A stretch of DNA of 64,000 bases from Garcia nutans (taxonomy: Eukaryota > Streptophyta > Magnoliopsida > Malpighiales > Euphorbiaceae), in contig CANTUV010000037.1 of NCBI GenBank assembly GCA_947685225.1, forward strand, positions 31,639,001-31,703,000. Direction: 5' to 3'. The notes beneath the pieces are model-generated. The model was not told the origin of the DNA. It worked only from the letters and a program-made list of their open reading frames with translations, and made no database searches. Both the position numbers and the translations under genes were made by a program. Shown here piece by piece: positions 54,923 through 64,000 of the stretch. The first letter of the stretch is position 1; every line of letters starts with the position of its first letter.

Positions 54923-55380
54923 CCCAAGAGCAAGGCGAAGGTAACTGGTATATCTAAAATAACAAACTCAATAATAGATTCAATTGGACCAACCTTGACG
55001 GCCACTTTGAAAGTTCCTTCGGCATGCCTCTTAGTGTTGTCATAAGCACGAATTGTCACCTCGGTTGGGTTTAGATCTCTTGTTGACATGGCTAGCTTTG
55101 GCAATATCTTAAGTGGACAAACATTTATGGCGGACCCATCATCGACCATTACGCATGGAGTCCTCTTCCCCTTGACTTCTATTTTGATAAAGAGAGGGCA
55201 GATGTGGTCTCTTCCCTCCTCCGGTAAGTCTGCATCAGAAAAAGAAACTGCTCCCATATTAACTTCACTCTTTTCTTGGACCTCTTCACATTTCATTGCT
55301 TCCCCAATTTTTATGAAGTTGATCAACTCCTCCGGTGTTGTGGAGGTAGAAATGGGCATGCTAGCTAAGGCTTTGGCCAT
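54919..55380 (-). pseudogene. Ogre aspartic protease
   Basis: Retropepsin-like: KRTPCVMVDDGSAINVCPL holds the active-site D-G-S, followed by FVILDIPVTFALLLG, after which the frame hits TGA where relatives continue. It is out of frame with the preceding gag segment (overlap 55365-55380). Confidence 0.8.
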
Positions 55381-57255
55381 AGTTTCTTGGTGCTTTTAGA
55401 AGTAGCTAACAAGTCCCAAATGCTAACACTTGCTTGGGTTCTTTTCAATTGCTTTAGCACAACATCATCTTCTTCCACTTCAACTTCCTTTCCCTTATTT
55501 GTTTCTATCTCCTTAGGTGGTGGCCTTGCATAAGGCTTACCGGATCTAGTATTCATCACCTCATCTTCTTCGGGCTCGGACCAAGTCCACTCCTCCTTCT
55601 TGGGTATGATATCATCATCACTATTACTTGAATCCCAAAACCCGTTGACAACACAAATTGCTACTTCTCCACCCATCATAGCTTGTTCAATTTTGACAAA
55701 TGCCTCTTCTTCTTTGATTGCTTTCTCATCCACATCTTGAAAAGAAGACATGACAAAGTCCTCATGTAAACCTCTTCCAATCATGAAGGTCGCCGGTGGT
55801 GGTATCCTATTGAATTTGGGTAATGGGTTGTCTTTGGTGTTTGGCTTGTTGGGCTCGGGTAGCTTCCCATTATCAATTAGGTTTTGGATCTCATGTCTCA
55901 ACCTCACACATCTATCCATGTCATGTCCTTGCATTTGATGAAAATTGACAAAATGCTTTGGTGTCAAAATTAGGTGGGAGAGGGTTATGCAAAGGACGAG
56001 GATTTAAGGGTTGTAGTAATCCTTTTCTTTGAAGCTTGTTGAGAACCTAAGACATCGGTTTTTCCAATTCCGAAAATTGTCTCCTTGTTCCTTGGTTAGT
56101 AGCATTAACACTGACAGCCTTTTGCAAGCTTTGGCTACCAGGTTGATAGCTCCCTTTCTCATTCCTTTTTGTTGCAAAGCGGCTCTTCTCCCTTTCCCAT
56201 TCTTCAATTTGCAAACCAGCTCGAAGAAGGTCTTTGAAATCACGGATGAGTGTATGAGACATCCTCTCACGAAGACTAGGCAACACCCCTCTCACAATCA
56301 TCCTTATTTGATCGGATTCATCGGGCCTCTTCTTGAGTAAAGCGGCCTTGTTTCTCCATCGCTTCACATAGTCCACGAAATTCTCATTTGGCCTTTACCT
56401 TATGGACTCTACTTCCATTAAAGTAACTTCTAACTCAACATTATATCCATATTGTTGGATGAAGGCTTTGTAAAGTAGATCCCAACTCTTTTGTGTTCCA
56501 TCATCTAAGATATTGAACCAATTTTGGACAACAGGGTCCAATGAGAGCATAAAGTGCCTTAGGGTTTGAGCCTTAGTAGCTCGGGCAGATTGCATGGCAG
56601 TGATATACTGCTTCACATGAAGATGAGAATTTCCGGTGCCATTGTACTTAGCAAAGGAAGGCATCTTGAATTTATAAGGGACCTCTTCATCTTGTTCAAA
56701 TAGTTTGTCGATCTCAGACATCTCTTCGATTTTCAACTTCTTCTCAAATTTCTTTTCTAAATCAGCAATCATCTTTTCAACATCGGATGTCTTGGTCTTT
56801 TCAATAGTTGCCTTCTCAACAGCATTCGATTCTTTCTTCTTTTCTTGAACTTCTTGGTAGTATTGAGCCCAATCATCATCATCATCAATGATCACCTTTT
56901 CATCATCAAAAACCACTTCACTAACTTTGGTCTTCCCTTTGTCCTTTGGTTTCTTAGTGCTAGCAGATGCCTCGGCATGGTTTTCTAAGATTGCAGTCAA
57001 TTGGTTCTTCATGGTCTCAGCTAGGGCCTCTTTGATTTCTTCCATTTTGGCATTAAGGGCTTCATCCACCATCCTTTGAATTTGTTCGGGCTCCATTGTT
57101 TTAGGTGAGCAAGTGATTGAGTCGTTGCTAGATACTTCATCTCCGGCGTAGGTCGGATTGTCGTAAGCTTTTGAACTTTCATAATCCAGGGCTGTGAGCC
57201 AGAGAGGATCAATAATATGAGATGCAAATGTATGCATGTATGCACAATCAACCAA
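55365..57255 (-). pseudogene. gag: Ogre Gag with two stops and a frameshift
   Basis: Very similar to the plus-strand Gag at 37285-38838. The first segment (57255-56395) ends at a TAA where the sister has CAA. The next segment (ENFVDYVKRWRNKAALL through RRQFSELEKPMS) ends at a TAG where the sister has TGG. An extra T in a T-run near 55945 shifts the frame in the zinc-knuckle region (CQFH...QGHDMDRC). The last 200-codon segment continues into gag-protease linker sequence absent from the plus-strand derivative. Confidence 0.87.
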
Positions 57256-58268
57256 TAAACAAGTGTAATTAGGACGATCCTTCCAACCTTATAACATCCA
57301 CACATGAATGGCGAGTCTCTTTTTCCTAGGTATATGGTTAACAAAATACCAACACAGGGTATCTTGCTTTCGAATAATTCCCTCGGACGTTTCAACCAAT
57401 AGTTATATTTTCGAAAATGGAAATCAATTCATGATAATTCCCATTAATTAGGTTTTAATCCATTCAACCAACTAAAGTAGCTTTTATGCAATGTTGGATT
57501 AAAACTAAATTAAGAGGTTTATTATAGATAGATTTTTCACTTGAAAAGAGTAACTAATGGTTTATGCCAAAAACAAGCCCATGATTAATTTATTCTTAGT
57601 GTAAACTAGGCCCACAATTGATTTTTGGTATTTCATAATTGACCTAAATATTTTTGCAAGCTCTTTGTAAAAAATGGTTGGGTGAAAATAGTTTTGTTTC
57701 TAAGCCCATTGTAAAAGATTTTAGAAAATTGGATTTTAGGCTTAGTATTTAGGCCATGGGCCAAAGAATTTTTTTGATTTATTTTTAGAAAAAGTCTTAT
57801 GTCCAAAGACCATCTTGGAAAAATTTTGAAAATAGTTTTGGTCTTTTGGACTTTAAAGAAAAATTTATTTTGAGCTTACAATATACTTAGGTCATATTAG
57901 AAAGAGAACAAACCAAATAGGCCATGATTTAGACTAAGATAAACTAAACTAACCATAGTCAAACAACATGCATTTGGGGTAAAACCTAAGGAAAGTAACT
58001 AGGCCAATTACATGAGCTTTAGTCTTTGGGTTAAAAGGCTTAGGTTCCTATAGCAAGTATATACCAAATGGTACGAGGCTATGAGTGGTTATGTCATGCT
58101 CGATCTCCATACCTTGAGTGAAAGTATGGTATCCCTTACATAACACAACACGGGTAACACGGGCATCCTAACTCACGCACACGATGCAAACTAATATGAT
58201 GCAATGGATAATATCATTACTAGAAAGAATAGAATAATATAAAGACCAACGAAATTAACTTCTCTTAT
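57256..58268 (-). other. Ogre leader
   Basis: About 1 kb of non-coding sequence between PBS and gag, colinear with 36321-37284. No ORF1 is visible. It contains the acceptor-like CTCTCTGGCTCACAG just before the conserved gag sequence. Confidence 0.65.
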
Positions 58269-58285
58269 CCCCAGTGGAGTCGCCA
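58269..58285 (-). promoter_or_regulatory. Ogre primer-binding site (tRNA-Arg type)
   Basis: Minus strand TGGCGACTCCACTGGGG, one nt after the 5' LTR. This is the primer type described for Ogre elements. Confidence 0.88.
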
Positions 58286-58286
58286 C

Positions 58287-60495
58287 TGTGAGCGGGGATT
58301 TTCGCTCCCACTCCCGGTGGAATGGTTCTTGCGACTTCGGCACTGTTTAGGCTCGGGGCCTTAGAGAATACGGACCTAAGTCTGGAGAAAATGGAGTCGC
58401 CACCCGGATGGGCTGGGAAAAAGAAAGGGGTGGATGACTCGATTCCTAAGGAATCCCCAACCCCTTAATGGGTTCGGAAAGTTGGGTACGTGTGGGGAAG
58501 GTGAGAAATGGCCCAGCACCCCCACAATGCCCGGTTCATTGGAACCGACCTCCTTTACAGGTCTTAATATTATAAAATTCTTAAATATAATAACATTATC
58601 CATATTACACACAATAATTAAAAGAAAGCATCAATATATTAAAATCAAGGCAATGTCCAAACAAAGCAAATAAATGGACACCCATCCAAGGATGGAAACA
58701 TGTCCTTACATCACATGCCTAAATAGGACACCCACCAAAAGGTAGAAACATGCCCTTTACATAAGTTCTAAAATAGAAAAGCAAATTAAATTACATGATG
58801 TTTAACCAATGGGGTACCCACCAAGTGGAAACATACCTCTTACAACTTTTGAAAATCTAAATTAATTGATAAAAGTAAATAATCATTCATCATAAATAAA
58901 TCATTCATCAAAGCTATTAATCAAAATATAAAATAAACATCCATCCATGATAAATTAAATAAATCAAGTATTGAAATTAAATAAATTAAAGCATAAGAAA
59001 TAAATCAAAGCATAATCAAGTATGGAATTGAATAAAGCAAATAAAAGTCCAATTATGGCTACTGTGACTTTTTATGGAATTAAAATAAATTAGTGTTTTA
59101 TGTTTTAAAGGGTTGGTAAGACTCCTTGATTTACAAAATTAAGGTTTGAATGATGATATTATGAAACTAGGGTTTTAAACACTTTAAAATACTTTAATTT
59201 GTGATTTTTGGTTATTGGGTTCCTAAGCTACTGTGCAAAATTTAGGTTTTTATGTTTTTTAATGTTTTAAAAGGATTAGGGTTCATAAAAATTAGGGTTT
59301 AAGGTTTTAAAAGAGTTAGTGTTCATTATTTTGAATTTTGGAAGTTGAATTTAGATTTGATATTTTGGAAGTAGGGTCACGGGTGGTGAATAATTTTTAG
59401 GAATTTGGAAATCAATTTGATATTTTTATGAAATTTTATGAATTTAAAAAAATAAATTAAAGTTTTTATAAGTAGAAAAGATGTTTTTTTTAACGCTTTT
59501 TGAATGAAAAAGTACCAAGTTTAAGGTTTTGAAAGAAACAAAATTTGATTTTGGTTTTGTTGAAGAATATGTTCAATTAGAGTTTTAAGGTTTTTAAGAA
59601 GAAAAAAAATAACAATTTTAAGTCTTTTTGAAAAATAAAGTAACAAAATAAGGTTTTTTGGCTTTAGAAAAACTAAATTAAAGTTTAAAGGTTTTTAATT
59701 TTGATTACATAAATTTGCTACTGTGTAAAGAAACAATTAAAGAAAATTAATTAACACATACCTTCTTTTGATGATTTCTCCAAAAACAATTCTTCTTGGA
59801 TGAACTAGCTCCAAAGACAAGCCTTTTTTTTGCCTTTGAATCCTCTAAAACGTGCTGCTTCTGTTCCAGAAAAGAGTTGAATTGAATTTCTTCTTTTCCT
59901 TCCTTGATTTGGTTTTAAATTTTCCAAACTACTCTTGGATTTTTGCCTCTCTTTAAATTAATTGCCTTTGGTCCTTATTTATAATGGTTTGAGGTTGTTT
60001 ATTCCTAATTAGTTAAGGTAAGTAATATTAATAAAAAAAAAAGAAACCAAAACCTAATTGGATTAGGTTTTGAAAAATTTGCGTCGAAAAATTTGCGCTG
60101 CCGAAAAAAAACTACTGCGGAAAAACTGCGCTGGTGAAAAAAATCTGCTGCAACTGGCTGCGGCAGCGCGCGCGGAGCGGGCATGTAAGCTATTTCGCAG
60201 AAAATTTCTGTGTGTGAAATAGAACAGTGATTTCGCCCGCAGGAATTTCCTGCGGGTGAAATGTCCAAGGGCCAGCGCGACAATTTTTTCGTCGCCGATT
60301 TTTCAGACTCCGATTTTTATTTTTATTTTTATTTTTTGACTTTTATTTGTTTATTTCTATTTTTTATTAATAAAAATTAGATACTAACACAAAACTTATT
60401 TAATAAAATTATTTTGGACCAATTAGACAACAAAAATTATTTTAGACTAAATAAAATATATTGGACCGGATTGGGTCAAAAATTAAGGGTCTACA
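58287..60495 (-). repeat. Ogre 5' LTR (intact)
   Basis: 2209 bp, TGTAGACCC at 60495 to CGCTCACA at 58287 on minus. It contains a palindrome block at 60190-60260 and the TATA box TATAAATAAG near 59974-59985. It served as the reference for reassembling the 3' LTR from its four pieces. Confidence 0.93.
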
Positions 60496-60500
60496 CACAT

Positions 60501-61072
60501 AATCTAAATTTCCAAGGAATTCAAAGAAAAGAGATGGAAACTTACTAATTTTGGTGGAAATCACCAAAAATCCACTTGAAACTTGTTAATTCCTTCAATT
60601 TATGGAGTATGGAAGAAGCAAAATCCTTGGTCTTCAAACTTCCATGGAAGCCACGTTCTTGAGAAGAAGAAGAAGAAGAAGAAGAAGACTTTTAATATTT
60701 TTTCCTTTTCATCTTTTTTTTAACCATATAAATATATATTAAAATAATTTAATATTTAATATTTAATTATTTTTTAATAAATTAAAAGTCCTAATTTCCC
60801 TCTTCCATTCAAAATTAATTTATTTTTGAATTATTTTATTAATTTTGAATTTATAAGATTTAATTACCAAAATGCCCTTTTCTTTTAAAAAGTGTTGACT
60901 TTTATATGTTATGTATATTTTGCATATATATCACATATATATTCCCCTTTTTCATTTAAAATCCCTTCATTTTTCATTTAAAACCATTAATTTAATTTAT
61001 CCTTTTAAATTATAATTTTTTTTATCCAATTTTCCAAAAATTAGAAATTTTCAAAAATTTTTGGATGTTACA
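60501..61072 (-). repeat. Chromovirus 3' LTR, proximal piece
   Basis: First 572 bp of the Tekay-like LTR (TGTAACATCC at 61072 on minus). It contains a GAA/TTC microsatellite (60661-60690) and AT-rich U3 sequence. Continues at 4172. Confidence 0.85.
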
Positions 61073-61087
61073 ATTCTCTCCCCCTGT
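61073..61087 (-). promoter_or_regulatory. Chromovirus polypurine tract
   Basis: Minus strand ACAGGGGGAGAGAAT directly before the LTR start. Confidence 0.8.
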
Positions 61088-61117
61088 AACAAATTTCGTC
61101 CCCGAAATTACCTGTCC

Positions 61118-61510
61118 TCAAGTCTGGAACAATTGGGGAAACTGACTCTGTATCTCCTGCTCACTTTCCCATGTCAAATCCTCAGTGGCATGATTCCTCC
61201 AAAGGACTTTCACAAGTGGCACCCTCTTATTCCTCAATTCTTTAACCTCTTGTGCCAAAATCGCCACTGGTTCTTCCTCATAAGTCAGATATGGACTCAC
61301 CTCAATGGACTCCACTGACAAGATATGAGATGGGTCAGAACTGTATCTCCGAAACATCAAGACATGGAAAACATTATGTATTCGATCCAACTCAGGCGGC
61401 AAAGCTAGTTTATAAGCCACTGGACCAACTCTCTCCAACACCTCATATGGTCCTATGAAACGAGGACTCAACTTCTTTTTGCGGCCAAATCTCAAAATCT
61501 TCTTTCATGG
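61118..61510 (-). pseudogene. Chromovirus integrase C-terminus with chromodomain-like tail
   Basis: GPY/F module FIGPYEVLERVGPVAYKLALP, then HNVFHVLMFRRY, then the chromodomain-like YEEEPVAILAQEV, VPLVKVLWRNH and DLTWESEQEI. A TGA just upstream (about 61507) separates it from the integrase core, where relatives have a sense codon. A chromodomain in this place targets integration to heterochromatin in other chromoviruses; here that is inference. Confidence 0.85.
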
Positions 61511-62417
61511 AGACACCTTCAGAAACACTTTATCTCCCACACTGAACTCTATGTCTCTTCTCTTTAAATTTGAATAGGATTTCTGTCGATCTGAAGCTGC
61601 TCACCTTCACTTTCTCCTCTGTTATCTTAATCAAATCGGGACCAACCAGTTTACCTTCTCCAACTTCATCCCAACACAAAGGTGTCCTGCATCTCCTGCC
61701 ATATAAAGCCTCATAAGGAGTCATCCCAATACTCGACTGATGACTATTGTTATAAGAAAATTCAATTAATGGCAAAAATCTGTCCCAATTCTCGGCAAAA
61801 TCAATGATACAGCTCCTCAACATATCCTCCAGAATTTGTATCACTCTCTCTGCCTGTCCATCTATCTGAGGATGGAAAGCAGCACTAAAATGCAATCGAG
61901 AACCCAGAGCATTATGCAAACTCTTCCAAAACCTCGAAGTAAACCGGGGATCTTGATCCGATGAAACTGGGACTCCATGCAACCTGACTATCTCAGCCAA
62001 TCTCTCAAGAGAATAATCCATCCGAACTGGAAGAAAATGAGTTGTCTTCGTCATCTGATCAACTATCACCCAGATTGCGTCATGCTTATTCTAAGTTAAA
62101 GGCAGTCCAATCACAAAATCTATTGTCACTCGCTCCCATTTCCACTCTGGCACTGATAAAGGTTGGAGCAATCCTGAAGGAACTTGGTGCTCAGCCTTCA
62201 CTTTCTGGCAAGTGAGACATCTGGATACAAACTCTGCTATGTCCCTCTTCATTCCTGACCACCAATAATGTCTCTTCAAGTCTTGATACATCTTGGTACT
62301 CCCAGGGTGTATAGCAAAAAGTGACTGATGTGCTTCCTCTAATATCATTCTTTTCAATTCTGCATCATTAGGAATACACAATCTATCTCTGTACCATAGA
62401 CTGCCATCACCCCTCAC
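61511..62417 (-). pseudogene. Chromovirus integrase zinc finger and core, broken
   Basis: Zinc finger EAHQSLFAIHPGSTKMYQDL...CLTCQKVKAEHQ, then core start WERVTIDFVIGLPLT and a TAG (62091). It resumes AIWVIVDQMTKTTHFLPV; small deletions are apparent around YSLERLAEIV and VPVSSDQDPRF relative to the usual spacing. The third acidic residue is in GQAERVIQ. A frameshift near 61610 moves the KSYSNLKRRDIEF segment out of frame. Confidence 0.83.
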
Positions 62418-62536
62418 ATAAAAATCTCAACTTTCCCCTTTCTGACAAACCAACACAATTTTCTAAAGTATTTCATCTACTAATTGAGCCTCCCTAATAT
62501 GATCCAACAAGATTGGCCTCAACTGCAACTAAGCCA

Positions 62537-63991
62537 TCAAAGCACCATCATCAGAAGACTCAATCTAGCATGCAATGCTCTCAACTCAACAAGCAACGAG
62601 AGCGAATAAGCAGTCAAACCTGCCAAAGATTTTTGACTCAAGACATCAGCAACAACATTTGCCTTACCAGGATGATAATCAATCAAACAGTCGTAGTCTT
62701 TAATCAACTCTAACCACCGTCTCTGCCGAAGATTTAGCTCTCTCTGAACACCTAGGTATTTCAAACTCTTGTGATCTATATAAATGAAACACTTTTCCCC
62801 ATACAAATATTGCCACCAAATCTTCAAGGCAAAGACTATTGCTGCTAATTCCAAATCATGCATTGGATAATTCAGCTCATGCGGTTTCAACTGTCGAGAG
62901 GCATAAGCAATGACTCTACCCTCCTGCATCAAAACACAACCTAAACCATTGTGTGAAGCATCACTATATATCACATATGGTTTACCTTCCACAGGCAGGG
63001 TAAGGATAGGAGCTTGAGTCAACATCTCCCTCAGCTGCTCAAAACTCGCTTGACAAAGATCTGTCCACACAAATTTAACTCCTTTCCGAAGTAATCTGGT
63101 GAGTGGTGTAGCTATTATAGAAAAACCCTTCACAAATCGATGATAATAGCCTGCCAATCCCAGAAAACTTCTAACCGCTGTCGCAGTCTTCGGTGGACTC
63201 CAATTTAAGATAGCCTCAATTTTACTCGGATACACTCTAATACCCTCTACTGAAACCACATGACCAAGAAAAGCTACCTGATCAAGCCAGAACTTACACT
63301 TAGACAGTTTAGCATACAATTGTTTCTCTCTCAGAGTCTGCAATACGATCCGCAAATGCCTATCATAATCCTCCTCATTACGCGAATACACCAAGATATC
63401 ATCAATGAAGACCACCACAAACTGATCTAAATATGGTCTGAATACCCTGTTCATCAAATCCATAAAAGCTGCTGGTGCATTCGTCAATCCAAAGGGCATC
63501 ACCAGAAACTCATAATGCCCATACCTTGTGCGAAAAGCTATCTTGGGTACATCCACATCTCTGACTCTCAACTGATGGTACCCTGATTTCAGGTCAATCT
63601 TAGAGAATATTGCTGCTCCCTTCAACTGATCAAAGAGATCATCTATCTGAGGCAAAGGATACTTGTTCTTGATGGTCACCTTATTCAACTGCCTATAATC
63701 AATACACAATCTCATGGTGCCATCCTTCTTCTTCACAAACAACACAGGCGCTCCCCACGGGGACACACTAGGGTGGACAAACCCTTTATCTAATAACTCC
63801 TGCAACTGCACCTTCAACTCTCTCAACTCAGCAGGTGCCATCCGATAAGGGGTAATAGAGATAGGAGTGGTACCAGGCAACAAATCGATACCAAACTCCA
63901 CTTCTCTCTCAGGAGGTACCCCTGGCAACTCACTAGGGAAAACATCTGGAAACTCGGCAACTATGGGTATACTTCCAAACAGGGATCCCAC
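62537..63991 (-). pseudogene. pol: Chromovirus RT-RNase H (open for 484 codons, upstream beyond window)
   Basis: RT: MRLCIDYRQLNKVTIKNKYP, FSKIDLKSGYHQLRV, MPFGLTNAPAAFMDLMNRVF and the catalytic FIDDILVYS. RNase H: YVIYSDASHNGLGCVLMQ, MHDLELAAIVFALKIWWQYL and YIDHKSLKYL. The frame is still open at 64000, so the listed start is not the true one. It ends by frameshift at 62537, after which 62418-62536 is eroded linker. The gene is a broken polyprotein with good RT motifs. Confidence 0.88.
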
Positions 63992-64000
63992 TACTCTAGT

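Larger units (their letters stand above)
4173..60495 (-). mobile_element. Ogre/Tat-like Ty3/gypsy element (host of three nested elements)
   Basis: The target duplication CACAT is at 4168-4172 and 60496-60500. The 5' LTR is 58287-60495. The PBS complementary to a tRNA-Arg type 3' end (TGGCGACTCCACTGGGG) is at 58269-58285. Gag, protease, RT, RNase H, a second RNase H and integrase run from 57255 to about 51380 on minus. The 3' region carries repeats (47870-51000), the PPT is at 47769-47786, and the 3' LTR is broken into four pieces. The tRNA-Arg primer and dual RNase H are hallmarks of the Tat/Ogre lineage. All coding domains are disrupted, so this copy is non-functional on its own. Confidence 0.88.
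2529..64000 (-). mobile_element. Tekay/Del-like Ty3/gypsy chromovirus, open at the right edge
   Basis: This is a minus-strand element whose 3' LTR ends at 2529 (TGTAACACCC on plus) and starts at 61072 (TGTAACATCC on minus). Its pol fragments run from 61118 to the window edge at 64000. The 3' LTR is split by the Ogre-like element 4173-60495; the two LTR pieces sum to about 2.2 kb. The PPT is at 61073-61087. Gag, protease, PBS and the 5' LTR lie beyond the window. Lineage is called from the integrase C-terminus followed by a chromodomain-like tail and from RT/RNase H motifs. Confidence 0.8.

Overview
The window looks like repeat-rich, probably heterochromatic DNA from a flowering plant, most likely a eudicot with a large genome. 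Nearly every base can be assigned to LTR retrotransposons inserted into one another. I see no host gene, tRNA, rRNA or CRISPR array. The evidence for a plant host is the set of lineages present: Ty1/copia SIRE-like, Ty3/gypsy Athila-like, Ty3/gypsy Tat/Ogre-like with a second (aRNase H) domain and a tRNA-Arg primer site, and Ty3/gypsy Tekay/Del-like chromoviruses. All calls rest on reading the sequence by eye; no database search was run.

Nesting, from outside in. (0) 1-2528 is the decayed 3' end and part of the 3' LTR of a plus-strand chromovirus. (1) A minus-strand Tekay-like chromovirus begins at 2529 (end of its 3' LTR), and its pol (61118-63991) runs off the right edge. (2) A minus-strand Ogre/Tat-like element, 4173-60495 (TSD CACAT), sits in that LTR. 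(3) Three elements split the 3' LTR of the Ogre element into four pieces: a chromovirus-type solo LTR 4216-17007 (TSD GTTAT), an Athila-like element 17084-29701 (TSD GTCGC with one mismatch), and a plus-strand gag-only Ogre derivative 31682-47652 (TSD ATACT with one mismatch). (4) A SIRE-like element, 5132-15341 (TSD GATAG), interrupts the first solo LTR, and two more solo LTRs, 33499-35860 (TSD TCCTA) and 42574-45321 (TSD CTTAT), lie in the Ogre derivative. The four pieces of the Ogre 3' LTR add up to about 2.20 kb, against 2.21 kb for its intact 5' LTR, which confirms the reconstruction.

The SIRE-like element appears young and complete. Its two 1429-bp LTRs differ at one position I could find, and gag, pol and an env-like ORF are all open. 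The Athila, Ogre and Tekay coding regions are pseudogenes with nonsense codons and frameshifts.

The most interesting signals are regulatory and structural. GC-rich hairpin clusters sit just upstream of the TATA box in the U3 of three unrelated LTR families. In SIRE and Athila the same hairpin motif reappears inside the element directly before the env-like ORF. In SIRE it comes with a copy of the LTR core promoter layout (AACGGCTA, 15 nt, CTAT-type TATA), which suggests a dedicated internal promoter for the env-like gene. The 3' regions of the two Ogre elements hold tandem arrays of mini-hairpins whose 4-5 bp stems differ between repeat types but stay complementary, and the two elements have amplified different hairpin types.
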